Both the position numbers and the translations under genes were made by a program. DNA of 64,000 bases from Planctomycetota bacterium (GTDB lineage Bacteria; Planctomycetota; UBA1135; JACQFD01): NCBI GenBank assembly GCA_016200225.1, contig JACQFD010000004.1, positions 186,001 to 250,000 of the forward strand, read 5' to 3'. The notes under the pieces are model-generated. The model was not told where the DNA came from and did no database searches. It saw only the letters and a program-made list of their open reading frames with translations. Positions within the stretch are counted from its first letter, which is position 1; every line of letters starts with the position of its first letter. This document shows, piece by piece, positions 34,928 through 42,897 of the stretch.

Positions 34928-35875
34928 CTACTCCGGCAGAAGTCCTTTTTGTTTAATAATACCGATGTCCTTTCGAATCGCCTCGGCCGACTTATGTAAT
35001 AAATCGCGCTCGGCCGGCGCGAGCGGCAGTTCGACGACGTCTTCGACGCCCTTCGAACCGATGACGCACGGCACGCCGACGTATAAACCCTCGAGGCCGT
35101 ACTGACCGCGCAAGAATGCCGCCGCGGGGAGCAGGCGGCGCTCGTTGTTAACGATCGACTTCACCATGATAAACGAACTCGCCGACGGCGCATAATAAGC
35201 GGAGCCGGTTTTCAGTAAATTTACAATTTCGGCGCCGCCGTTGCGCGTGCGATTGTTGATCGCCTCGATTTTTTCCTTCGGCAGCAGCGTTTCGATCGAA
35301 ATGCCGTTCACCGTCGCGAAACGCGGCAGCGGCACCATCGAATCGCCGTGGCCGCCGAGCACCATCGCGTCGATGTCGGAAACGCCATACTTCAATTCCA
35401 TTCCGAGAAAGCAGCGCATGCGCGCCGAGTCGAGCACGCCCGCCATGCCGATGACGCGCTCGGGCGGAAATTTCGTGCGCTTCCACATTTGATATACCAT
35501 CGTGTCGAGCGGATTGGTTACAACGATGACGACCGCGTTCGGCGAACCGTTTCTTACATAATCGGCGACATCGTTAATAATCTTCGCGTTGATTTCGAGC
35601 AGATCGCTCCGATCCATTCCCGGTTTGCGCGGCATACCGGCCGTCATGAGCACGACGTCGGAGCCGTGCGTATCTTTAGGATTGTTCGTGCCGACGATCG
35701 CGCCCTCGACTCCGAGAACGGGCGCCGCTTGCATCAAATCGAGCGCGATGCCCTGCGGTTTGCCTTCGATAATATCAATTAAACAAACGTCGGCCAGACC
35801 GCTTTCGAAAATGCGCTGGGCGGAGGTGGATCCGACAAATCCGGAACCGACGACGGTGACTTTGCGACGAGCCAT
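34928..35875 (-). CDS. mdh: Malate dehydrogenase (LDH-like type)
   Basis: NAD-dependent malate dehydrogenase of the lactate-dehydrogenase-like group. Glycine motif VVGSGFVGS at residues 8-16 followed by acidic D34 (CLIDI), which favours NAD over NADP. Substrate-binding arginines lie at R83 (GMPRKPGM), R89 and R153, and the catalytic His is H176 in LGGHGDSMVP. R83 in MPRKPG rather than a Gln distinguishes it from lactate dehydrogenase. The length of 315 is normal for the tetrameric group. Its stop is 31 bp from the fumC start, so they form a unit. Confidence 0.97.
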   Translation of the reverse strand: MARRKVTVVGSGFVGSTSAQRIFESGLADVCLIDIIEGKPQGIALDLMQAAPVLGVEGAIVGTNNPKDTHGSDVVLMTAGMPRKPGMDRSDLLEINAKIINDVADYVRNGSPNAVVIVVTNPLDTMVYQMWKRTKFPPERVIGMAGVLDSARMRCFLGMELKYGVSDIDAMVLGGHGDSMVPLPRFATVNGISIETLLPKEKIEAINNRTRNGGAEIVNLLKTGSAYYAPSASSFIMVKSIVNNERRLLPAAAFLRGQYGLEGLYVGVPCVIGSKGVEDVVELPLAPAERDLLHKSAEAIRKDIGIIKQKGLLPE

Positions 35876-35931
35876 GGATGTATTGTTTAGAAACGGGATG
35901 GAAGACGAGGCAGCAACTTTAACGCCGATCG

Positions 35932-36795
35932 TTATCGCGGAACAGCGGGCGCGGAAGCCGTCACTTCGCGGACAAATTCACGGATCCACGCGAAATACCG
36001 CTCTCCCGCCACCGAAACCAAGTCGTTGTGGCCGGCTCCGTTCACGACGTGAAATTCGCGGACGTTGCGCGCGGCGGCGGCGAGCGCGCGCCCGTTCGCG
36101 AGCGGCACGATGCTGTCGCGGTCGCCGTGCATGAACAGCATGGGCGCCTGCACGCCGGCGATGCGCGCGCGCGAGTCGAAGGGCGTTCTTACTAAGAATC
36201 GCGGAAATATCGGATAATGTAACATCGCGACGTTGACTAACGAATCGAACGGCGATTGTAATATAACTCCGGCCACGTTTTCGCGCGCGGCGACGGCCAC
36301 GGCGACGCCCGAGCCCAGCGAACTTCCTAACAATACAATTCCATGAGCATCCACGGCCGGATTCGCGCGCAACGCGGCGAGCGCGGCGATTCCAGAATCG
36401 ATCAAACTCCCCTCGTCGGGCGAGCCTTCGGAAAGACCGTAGCCCGGATAATCGACTTCGGCGACGACAAGTCCGAGTTTGCGGAGTTCGCCGAGCCACC
36501 CCGCGTCCATCGTTACATTTTCGGCGTTGCCGTGGAAAAATAACAATGCCGGTCCGGGCGGGTCGCCCGGCGGTTTTGAATATAATATATATCCGTGGAG
36601 CGCGGCGCCGTGCGAATGGACTTCGAGGACTTCGGCGCTCGCAAGTCCGGCGTCGCGCGGATCGCGCGCGCCTCCGCGCTGCGCGGGAAAAATCAACCGG
36701 CCTTGAAAGATAAATAATAGAGCCGCCGCGCCGATGTAGACGACGGCGGCGATTTTAAGTAACTTCCAGAGAAACGCCGGAAGTCTTTTTTTCAT
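35932..36795 (-). CDS. Membrane-anchored alpha/beta hydrolase
   Basis: Serine hydrolase of the alpha/beta fold, similar to the YfhR/BEM46 group. A single N-terminal membrane helix (about residues 9-29, LLKIAAVVYIGAAALLFIFQ) precedes the catalytic domain. The oxyanion region is LFFHGNAENV, the nucleophile elbow GSSLGSGVAV, the acid HGDRDSIVPL and the catalytic His GAGHNDL. Substrate unknown; small esters or acyl groups are the usual targets. It sits between idh and mdh, 13 bp past the idh-side boundary, which places it in the central-carbon cluster without an obvious metabolic reason. Confidence 0.88.
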   Translation of the reverse strand: MKKRLPAFLWKLLKIAAVVYIGAAALLFIFQGRLIFPAQRGGARDPRDAGLASAEVLEVHSHGAALHGYILYSKPPGDPPGPALLFFHGNAENVTMDAGWLGELRKLGLVVAEVDYPGYGLSEGSPDEGSLIDSGIAALAALRANPAVDAHGIVLLGSSLGSGVAVAVAARENVAGVILQSPFDSLVNVAMLHYPIFPRFLVRTPFDSRARIAGVQAPMLFMHGDRDSIVPLANGRALAAAARNVREFHVVNGAGHNDLVSVAGERYFAWIREFVREVTASAPAVPR

Positions 36796-36808
36796 GGATC
36801 GTTAATAA

Positions 36809-37897
36809 TTAACTATTCATCGCGCGGATGATCGCGTCGCCCATCGCGCGCGTGCCGACGGCGGATTTATCGTTACGATCGGCCTTGAGATCGTAAGTAA
36901 CCGACTTGCCATCCGCGATGACTTTCGCGACCGCGCGTTCGAGTTTGTCGGCGGCGGCGTTTTCTTTAAGATGCCGCAACATGAGCATTCCGGAGAGAAT
37001 GACGGCCGTCGGATTTACTTTGTCGAGGCCTTTGTATTTCGGCGCCGAACCGTGCGTCGCCTCGAAAATGGCGACGCCTCCGTTGCCGATGTTCGCGCCG
37101 GGCGCGACGCCAAGACCGCCGACGAGTCCCGCGCAGAGATCGCTAAGAATATCTCCATAAAGATTCGGCAGCACGAGCATGTCGTATTCCTCGGGGCGCT
37201 GCACGAGCTGCATGCACATGTTGTCGACGATGCGGTCGTCGAATTGTATATCCGGGTAACTTTTCGCGACTTCGCGCGCGACGGAGAGGAAAAGCCCGTC
37301 GGAGAATTTTAATATATTACTTTTGTGGACCGCGGTGACCTTCTTTCGTTTATTTTGACGCGCGTAATCGAACGCATATTTAACGATGCGCTCGGTGCCC
37401 GAAACCGAAATCGCCTTCACGGAAATGCCGCAATCGCGGCGCAGGCGCGCTTTCGGTTGTTTACTAAAAATCCAATCGACGAGTTCCTTCGTATCCGGTT
37501 TGTCCTTTTCGAACTCGATGCCCGCGTAAAGGTCTTCGGTGTTTTCGCGAATGATGACGAGGTCGATATTGTTGTAACGCGAACGGACGCCCGCGTAGCT
37601 CTTGCACGGGCGCACACAAGCATACAAATCGAACGCGGCGCGCATCGCGACGTTGACCGAGCGGAAACCGGTCCCGACCGGCGTCGTGACCGGACCTTTC
37701 AGCGCGCAACCGGTGCGCTTGATCGACTCGAGCGTCGCGTCGGGGAGCGGCGTTCCATACTTTTCCATCGCGTCGATGCCGGCCTCCGCGGTTTCAAAAT
37801 CGAACTTGACGCCCGTCGCCTCGAGCACGCGGCGCGTGGTTTCCATCAATTCGGGGCCGGTGCCATCGCCAATTACCAAAGTTACACGGTGCGCCAT
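36809..37897 (-). CDS. Isocitrate dehydrogenase, NAD-dependent-like
   Basis: Beta-decarboxylating dehydrogenase. The start at 37897 (MAHRVTLVIGDGTGPELMET) matches the family; upstream in-frame sequence is not conserved. The substrate loop TGFRSVNVAMRAAFDLYACV carries the Ser and Arg residues seen in isocitrate enzymes (SxNxxxR), and IRENTEDLYAGIEF, NLYGDILSDLCAGLVGGLGV and FEATHGSAPKYKG are family hallmarks. The chain of 362 residues is the short, NAD-type length rather than the 416-residue NADP enzyme of E. coli. Isopropylmalate or homoisocitrate dehydrogenase is a less likely alternative. It heads the minus-strand TCA cluster. Confidence 0.88.
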   Translation of the reverse strand: MAHRVTLVIGDGTGPELMETTRRVLEATGVKFDFETAEAGIDAMEKYGTPLPDATLESIKRTGCALKGPVTTPVGTGFRSVNVAMRAAFDLYACVRPCKSYAGVRSRYNNIDLVIIRENTEDLYAGIEFEKDKPDTKELVDWIFSKQPKARLRRDCGISVKAISVSGTERIVKYAFDYARQNKRKKVTAVHKSNILKFSDGLFLSVAREVAKSYPDIQFDDRIVDNMCMQLVQRPEEYDMLVLPNLYGDILSDLCAGLVGGLGVAPGANIGNGGVAIFEATHGSAPKYKGLDKVNPTAVILSGMLMLRHLKENAAADKLERAVAKVIADGKSVTYDLKADRNDKSAVGTRAMGDAIIRAMNS

Positions 37898-37999
37898 GGG
37901 TTCGCGAAATCGTTGAAAGGGTTGAAAATTGTCGCTTGGGAGTTTGTGGGCGAAGAGTTTATCCAACGAGGACCCTTTCTCCCACCGCCACCCGACGCC

Positions 38000-38335
38000 A
38001 TGTGCCCAACAAATGTCATTTCGCCCCAGGACCACGCAATCTATTCACCCGCGAAAATGGGGAAAACGACCCTCTTCGAAAGCCCGCGTCTGCTCATCGG
38101 CCTGAACGCGTTCGAACCGGGTCAGGAGCACGCTCCGCACGCGCACGCCGGAGCGGACAAGGTTTATTATGTTTTGGAAGGCGAGGGCGAGTTTACATTA
38201 AACGATACAAAAGTAAGATTGCGCGCCGGACAAATGCTCGCGGCCCCGGCGGGCGAGCCGCACGGCGTGCGGAATGATACGGATAAACGATTGTTAGTGA
38301 TGGCGGCGATCGCGCCGGGGCCGGCATTGATGTAA
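38000..38335 (+). CDS. Small single-domain cupin protein
   Basis: A 111-residue cupin starting at the ATG in 38000; the frame is open far upstream but that part is antisense to idh. Cupin motif 1 reads GQEHAPHAHAGADKVYYVLE, with the histidines of HxH and the usual YYVLEGEGEF strand, but the acidic ligand position is taken by Asp-Lys rather than the classical Glu. Motif 2 is PAGEPHGVRN with the third His. Such small cupins bind a metal and have varied roles; none can be chosen here. Divergent from idh with 102 bp between the starts. Confidence 0.85.
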   Translation: MCPTNVISPQDHAIYSPAKMGKTTLFESPRLLIGLNAFEPGQEHAPHAHAGADKVYYVLEGEGEFTLNDTKVRLRAGQMLAAPAGEPHGVRNDTDKRLLVMAAIAPGPALM

Positions 38336-38535
38336 CTTCTTGTTATGCATCAGCCGCTTCTCCTTGCCCGCGGCAAAGATCCCTCGCATCCGCCCTCGAA
38401 GCAATAATGAAAGCACCTCTAATAGTAGAAATCTCAATTGACTAGTTCTCTCAGACCATTGACTGATTTTCGATCCCTTCATGGCATGGTCGATTCACTT
38501 CCACGTGCGTCAATCGCGAGTGGTTGGACTCGCCA

Positions 38536-38563
38536 TTGACATGCATGTGCGTACGCGTATGCT
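38536..38563 (+). promoter_or_regulatory. Candidate vapBC promoter with overlapping operator
   Basis: TTGACA (38536-38541) and TATGCT (38558-38563) are spaced by 16 bp. Between and over them lies a 20-bp imperfect inverted repeat (38543-38562; arms GCAT-GCGT and ACGC-ATGC), the kind of site a ribbon-helix-helix antitoxin would bind. Transcription would start only a few bases before the vapB ATG at 38575, so the message may be nearly leaderless. Based on sequence pattern only. Confidence 0.45.
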
Positions 38564-38574
38564 TATCCACATCC

Positions 38575-38817
38575 ATGCGAACTACGATCGAAATCACCAA
38601 CGAGCATCGGGCCAAACTTCTTGAGATTGCCGCGCTTCGCGGAGCCAAGGGATTCTCGGGAATTGTTACAGAAGCGATCGAACTCTATCTTGCGCAGAAT
38701 ACGAACGAAGCGGGACGGCGCAGAGTTGCGAATAAATACAGGGGTTGGCTCACCGAAAAAGAAGCCTCCGAATTGAAGCGACACGTGGAGGAGACGCGGA
38801 AGTCGTGGCGTACCTGA
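38575..38817 (+). CDS. vapB: Ribbon-helix-helix antitoxin (VapB-like)
   Basis: An 80-residue protein beginning MRTTIEITNEHRAKLLEIAA, a typical ribbon-helix-helix DNA-binding start (beta strand TTIEIT, then two helices, RAKLLEIAALRG and FSGIVTEAIELYLA). The C-terminal part (KYRGWLTEKEASELKRHVEE) is charged and would wrap the toxin. I used the ATG at 38575; an upstream TTG at 38524 is unlikely. The coding frame overlaps the toxin start by 13 bp. It would neutralise the PIN toxin and repress the operon from the inverted repeat upstream. Confidence 0.82.
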   Translation: MRTTIEITNEHRAKLLEIAALRGAKGFSGIVTEAIELYLAQNTNEAGRRRVANKYRGWLTEKEASELKRHVEETRKSWRT

Positions 38818-39191
38818 TCGCAGATACGGACGTGCTGATTGATTATTTTTGCGGCGCCCGTCCCGCGGCCACTATTATTAGCAATCATTTGGAATCAGGG
38901 ACGCTTGCCATCACGTCGATCACAAGATTCGAGCTGCTCTCCGGTTTGCAAGATTCAGCCCGACTCGGACGGATGTTCGAGTTTCTCGACGTTGTTCATA
39001 CATTCCCGCTGGACTCGGCCGCCGCGGATCGCGCGGCGGAAGTCCGCCGGGACCTTGAATCTCGCGGGGAGAAAATCGGAACAGCCGACAGCTTGATCGC
39101 GGGAATTGTGTTATCCCAGAGACTTCGTTTGTTCACACGGAACTTGAAACATTATAAGAGAGTTCTCGGCCTCGAACTCGAAGAAACGTAA
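38805..39191 (+). CDS. vapC: PIN-domain ribonuclease toxin (VapC-like)
   Basis: A 128-residue PIN-domain protein. The GTG at 38805 gives VAYLIADTDVLIDYF, placing the metal-binding aspartates (D7, D9, D13) at the usual N-terminal position; further acidic residues lie in RFELLSGL and GTADSLIAGI. VapC proteins cleave RNA (often tRNA or rRNA) when freed from the antitoxin. A longer start at 38745 would put antisense-like sequence before the PIN fold. It overlaps vapB by 13 bp, so the two are translationally coupled. Confidence 0.86.
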   Translation: MAYLIADTDVLIDYFCGARPAATIISNHLESGTLAITSITRFELLSGLQDSARLGRMFEFLDVVHTFPLDSAAADRAAEVRRDLESRGEKIGTADSLIAGIVLSQRLRLFTRNLKHYKRVLGLELEET

Positions 39192-39199
39192 CCGCCACG

Positions 39200-40381
39200 T
39201 TACGTCGCCAAAAACTTCTCCGAATTCTGGTCCCACCACGTTCGCCACGTTTTTTGTTGCTTCTTCTGGTCTTCTTTTTTTCCGTAAGTATCGAATTTAA
39301 TATTCTGATCTGTAATTTTACGCAAGGCCTGCGAGACGGCGTCGCGGACGTAGGAGTTTTCGTCGTCGAGGGAATCGATCAAATACGGCACGGCGTGTTT
39401 GGATCGTTTATTTAATTCTCCGAGGACGTTCGCGGTGCACTGGCGGACGAAGACGTCCGTATCTTTTAACATCGGCACGATGTAGGGCACGACGCGCGGG
39501 TCGCGGCTGCGGCCGAGCGCGTCGACGGCGTCCCAGCGGTCGCCTTCGCCGGGCGCTTTTAACTTTTTCGCGGCGGCTTGCAATTCGTTGGGAAGCGGCA
39601 TTTGTTGCAATGCGCCGGGGTCCGCGGGCTTCACGTCGGGACCCGGGTCGCCGACGGACGGATTCACGGGCGCGGGCGGCGGCGCGGACGCGCCTTTCGC
39701 GATCAATCCCGCGAGTTCCACCATCGTCGCGCGCATTTGCGAAATATCTTTTTGTAAATTAGTAACCGATTCGCCGACCGCCGTCGAGCGCATCTCGAAT
39801 TGCTGCATTTGATCCTTCACGCGTTCGTTTTCCGCGACATAAGCTTTTACTTGCTCGAATCGCGAATCGAATTCCCCGATCGATTTCCGCGTGCGGGCGG
39901 CGGAAACCTCCTCCTCGGTTTTCAGTTGTCTCGAAATTTCATTAAGATTACCCTGCATTTCGTCGAGCGTCGCCGCGAACGTCTCGACGCGCTTGCCGAG
40001 TTTCCGGCCGTCGTCGCGAATACCCGACAGTTCTGTAACAAGCCGCGCGTCAACGTCGCGCGCGTTTTCTTTAAGTAAATAATAAGAAACCGCGACGCCG
40101 GCCGCTGCCGCGACGGCGATAATAAATAAATCGCGTCCGAGCGATCCGTGCGGGGCCGGCGTCGAACCTGCAGGCGAAAGCGACGGCAGCGCCATCGAGG
40201 GTGCCATCGACGACGCCTTCGCCGTATCTGTAATCGTCCCCGGCTGGGCCAAAGCCGTTCCGCTCGCGACCGCATTGCACGCGGCGCATACCATTTTTCC
40301 GCGCACGATCACGGCGACTCCATCGTCGATATCCTTGATCGGAATGCTCTGATTACAAATATCGCAGAAATAAATATTCAC
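39200..40381 (-). CDS. Zinc-ribbon, membrane, coiled-coil and HEAT-repeat protein
   Basis: A chimera of 393 residues. The N-terminus has two CxxC pairs (C6/C9 and C32/C35), a small zinc ribbon. A membrane helix follows at about residues 86-103 (DLFIIAVAAAAGVAVSYYLL), then a long coiled coil (about 110-230, rich in heptads such as ELSGIRDDGRKLGKRVETFA). After a Pro-rich linker come HEAT repeats (DPRVVPYIVPMLKDTDVFVR, AVPYLIDSLDDENSYVRDAV). The topology suggests the ribbon is cytoplasmic and the coiled coil and HEAT part extracytoplasmic. Function unknown, probably a scaffold. It has its own 265-bp upstream gap, shared divergently with the TPR gene. Confidence 0.75.
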   Translation of the reverse strand: MNIYFCDICNQSIPIKDIDDGVAVIVRGKMVCAACNAVASGTALAQPGTITDTAKASSMAPSMALPSLSPAGSTPAPHGSLGRDLFIIAVAAAAGVAVSYYLLKENARDVDARLVTELSGIRDDGRKLGKRVETFAATLDEMQGNLNEISRQLKTEEEVSAARTRKSIGEFDSRFEQVKAYVAENERVKDQMQQFEMRSTAVGESVTNLQKDISQMRATMVELAGLIAKGASAPPPAPVNPSVGDPGPDVKPADPGALQQMPLPNELQAAAKKLKAPGEGDRWDAVDALGRSRDPRVVPYIVPMLKDTDVFVRQCTANVLGELNKRSKHAVPYLIDSLDDENSYVRDAVSQALRKITDQNIKFDTYGKKEDQKKQQKTWRTWWDQNSEKFLAT

Positions 40382-40646
40382 GGCGTGGTCCTCGGACTGG
40401 AACGTTGGGTCGACATGTTTGTTCTTGGAATGGCGCGCGTCAACGGTGTGTTGTGTTAACGATTCGCGCGCCTCGGAGGGAATTCGCGCGCATTCCGATG
40501 GCGCAATTGCGTTTTTTACTACCCATCAAACGGGGAGGTGTTACTCTTCCATCGGCAACTTCCGCTCGCGCGACGCGCGCTTGAAAAAGCCATCGTCTCA
40601 GTTTTATGTCTTCTTTTGTCCTCCGTCGATTCGTTGCGTCACCCCC

Positions 40647-41087
40647 GTGAACGACACCTTCGAAATCAAATTCGACGCCGCATCCCGCCGCCGCCTGGAT
40701 CAGGCAGGTCGGGAATTCCTCGCTACGACACTCAATTTTGAAACGTCGCGGCGCGAAAACACTTCGGCGCTGATCGAACTCGCACACGTCTTGACGTCCC
40801 TTGGTCGCCACGACGAGAGCCTGCGCGCCGACGAGAAGCTGGCGCGCCTCCAACCCGACGATCCGATTATTCGTTACAACCTGGCCTGCTCGCTGGCGCT
40901 CCTCGACCGTCGCGACGAGGCGTTCTCGGAACTCGACAAGGCGATCGAGCTCGGCTACCACGACGTCAAGAGCATCTGCCGCGACAAGGATTTGAAGACT
41001 CTGCGCGAAGATCCGCGCTTCGCCGAGATTATCCGCCGGCTGCGCGAACACGCGCCGCAGGAGTCGCGCGAATCCAAGGAAGAGTAG
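40647..41087 (+). CDS. Small TPR-type protein
   Basis: A 146-residue protein from a GTG at 40647 (VNDTFEIKFDAASRRRLD); the frame is open upstream to 40419 but that part looks non-coding. Two or three tetratricopeptide-like units are visible: ALIELAHVLTSLGRHDESLR, PDDPIIRYNLACSLALLDRR and EAFSELDKAIELGY. The C-terminal segment DVKSICRDKDLKTLREDPRF resembles the tail of such proteins that end with a damaged repeat (the DPRF motif). Probably cytoplasmic and protein-binding. Confidence 0.8.
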   Translation: MNDTFEIKFDAASRRRLDQAGREFLATTLNFETSRRENTSALIELAHVLTSLGRHDESLRADEKLARLQPDDPIIRYNLACSLALLDRRDEAFSELDKAIELGYHDVKSICRDKDLKTLREDPRFAEIIRRLREHAPQESRESKEE

Positions 41088-41119
41088 TTTTTTATCAATG
41101 ACAATTCGTAGTTGATAAT

Positions 41120-41860
41120 TTAATGATCCTCGGTTTCTTCAGGATCGTCTTCCTCGAACGGCGGCGGCGGTTTTTCGAAATTGCGGATTTCATTGCCATG
41201 TTCGTCTTCGATGACGAGTCCGCCGTTGCCGAGATCGCCCGTCGGAATCAACCAGACGCGCGCCGGTCGCGAAACCACCTCGACGGGCGGCGTTGGAACT
41301 GTAAATATTCTTAAACGATAGCGTTTTTCGTTAAATCGCGCTTTCACCGGTTCGAGAGTGAATCCGTAATCCATGCGTTCGCGAACGCCGAGTCCGACCG
41401 CGAGAATCGCCGACGTGCGCGCGTCGAATTCGCCCGCTTCGGAAGGATCCTCGACTGCCGTCGAACGATGCGCCTCGTGCGCGTGCAACGCGCGCCAGAG
41501 ATCGTTCCACTCGGCCGTATTATTTGTAAATTGTATCCAAAGCGATTTGCCGAGCGATTCGTCCGCGAGATTTGTCATATCGAACGGAACGATCGGGCCG
41601 GAATCCGGAATATGAATCAAAGCCGGCGACGATTCGGGGCGCGACTCCGAATCTTCCGCGTTCGCGCGCGCGTCGCGATCGACCGCATTCGCGGACGGCC
41701 GTCGCAATGTCGAGCCTTCGCCGTCGTTCGAACTTAATAATAACGAACCGCTCCCGCCGGAATCGCCGCTGTTCCAAAACACCCACAGACCCACGGCGCA
41801 GGCCGCCAGCGCCAGCAGCGCGAGCATTGTTAGGATAGGCGCCGGGCGGAAAGAGGACAT
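41120..41860 (-). CDS. Membrane-anchored protein of unknown function
   Basis: A 246-residue protein with one N-terminal hydrophobic segment (about residues 9-29, ILTMLALLALAACAVGLWVF), a Ser/Gly/Glu-rich linker and a compact domain (about 90-235). LALAAC could be read as a lipobox, but hydrophobic residues continue after the Cys, so a plain anchor is as likely. The C-terminus is very acidic and Pro-rich (PPPPFEEDDPEE). I recognise no family. It is followed on the same strand direction, 19 bp upstream, by the small zinc-ribbon protein. Confidence 0.65.
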   Translation of the reverse strand: MSSFRPAPILTMLALLALAACAVGLWVFWNSGDSGGSGSLLLSSNDGEGSTLRRPSANAVDRDARANAEDSESRPESSPALIHIPDSGPIVPFDMTNLADESLGKSLWIQFTNNTAEWNDLWRALHAHEAHRSTAVEDPSEAGEFDARTSAILAVGLGVRERMDYGFTLEPVKARFNEKRYRLRIFTVPTPPVEVVSRPARVWLIPTGDLGNGGLVIEDEHGNEIRNFEKPPPPFEEDDPEETEDH

Positions 41861-41879
41861 CGCGGAATTGGCCGAAGGA

Positions 41880-42119
41880 CTACAAAATTAGCGAAGCAAA
41901 CAACGCGCCGACAATGGCAATGGAGAGGATCGCGCCTGCGCGAAGGCCTTTGTCGAGTACGTTTGCGAGCGCGTTGAGTTCGGTTCGCGGAGCCGCCGCG
42001 GCCGGCCGCGGCGTCACGTACGCGTGCCGGCCGGAAAACGTCCCGCACGTTGAACAGTAAAATTCGCTATTTGTTAATGTGCCGTCGCATCGCAGGCAGG
42101 GTCGGATTTGTTCGGGCAT
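41880..42119 (-). CDS. Small zinc-ribbon protein with C-terminal membrane helix
   Basis: A 79-residue protein with two CxxC pairs (C8/C11 and C22/C25, CLRCDGTLTNSEFYCSTC), a flexible Pro/Ala stretch and a C-terminal hydrophobic helix (about residues 60-79, AGAILSIAIVGALFASLIL) ending the chain. This is the layout of a tail-anchored zinc-ribbon protein. The role is unknown. A similar zinc ribbon opens the protein encoded at 39200-40381. Confidence 0.72.
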   Translation of the reverse strand: MPEQIRPCLRCDGTLTNSEFYCSTCGTFSGRHAYVTPRPAAAAPRTELNALANVLDKGLRAGAILSIAIVGALFASLIL

Positions 42120-42176
42120 GGTTTCGCGGCGCGTGAAACGTTCGAATCGCGCCGGAACAAGGCCCGCCGCGAACGT

Positions 42177-42794
42177 TTATGTACGCCGCATTTCAAGTGT
42201 AGCTTTCGATTGCCCGGCCCACCAGGATTCCCACTTCGCGCAGGCGGCGGCTCTCTCCGCTTCGGCGCCGCGCGGTTGAAAACCAAAATCAAGATTCGTT
42301 TGCTTACGCAGCGCATCGAAGCAGAGACCGCGCACGAATAGCGATTCATCTTTCAATCCGGCGATCAGCGTCGGCATGCCGCTCGCCCAGTCGCCGAGGC
42401 GGGCGCAGGAACGGGCCGCTTCGAGTCGAACCGTCAAATCGGGGTCGCGCAACGCCTTTTGAAGCGTCGGCAACGTGCGCCGGTCGCCGATCGCGCCGAG
42501 AACGTTCATAACAAAAGAACGGCGGGTGGGCGCGTCGTCGGCGGCGGCTTTTTCCAATTTCGGAATCGCCGCGGGCCCAATTCTTACAATAGACGCGCAC
42601 GCGTCGACGACCTGTTTTCCATGCAAATAGGGAATCTCGTCGAGCTTTTTGTTAATTTCCTCCTCGGCGAACACCGAGGCTTTCGGAAAATCGCCATCGT
42701 CGACGCTCCGCAAGCGCCGGCCGTTCACTTCGGTCTGGCACGCGCAAAAAATCACGGGCAATGAAACAATAAAAATCGAAGTATTCTTTCGCAT
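42177..42794 (-). CDS. HEAT-repeat lipoprotein
   Basis: A 205-residue protein with an N-terminal signal (MRKNTSIFIVSLPVIFCACQ); the Cys at position 19 sits in a loose lipobox (FCAC), so lipidation is plausible but the -3/-2 residues are not ideal. The body has three HEAT-like repeats (GPAAIPKLEKAAADDAPTRR, DRRTLPTLQKALRDPDLTVR, ASGMPTLIAGLKDESLFVR) each ending in a run of small residues. It ends with a Trp-rich segment (AACAKWESWWAGQ) that recurs at the end of the HEAT protein at 39200-40381 (WRTWWDQNSE), hinting at common descent. No enzymatic function expected. Confidence 0.75.
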   Translation of the reverse strand: MRKNTSIFIVSLPVIFCACQTEVNGRRLRSVDDGDFPKASVFAEEEINKKLDEIPYLHGKQVVDACASIVRIGPAAIPKLEKAAADDAPTRRSFVMNVLGAIGDRRTLPTLQKALRDPDLTVRLEAARSCARLGDWASGMPTLIAGLKDESLFVRGLCFDALRKQTNLDFGFQPRGAEAERAAACAKWESWWAGQSKATLEMRRT

Positions 42795-42897
42795 GGAACG
42801 GGGCGGAGACGTTGGGAGATGAATAACGTGAACGCCTTCACCTGATCGGCCGGTTGGAAAGTTTTTCTGAAACGGAAAGGCGCGTCCGCCCGCGCAT

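Noticed and set aside
37325..37999. Open frame upstream of and in frame with the cupin
   Set aside because: Antisense to idh, with no similarity; the cupin fold begins after 38000.
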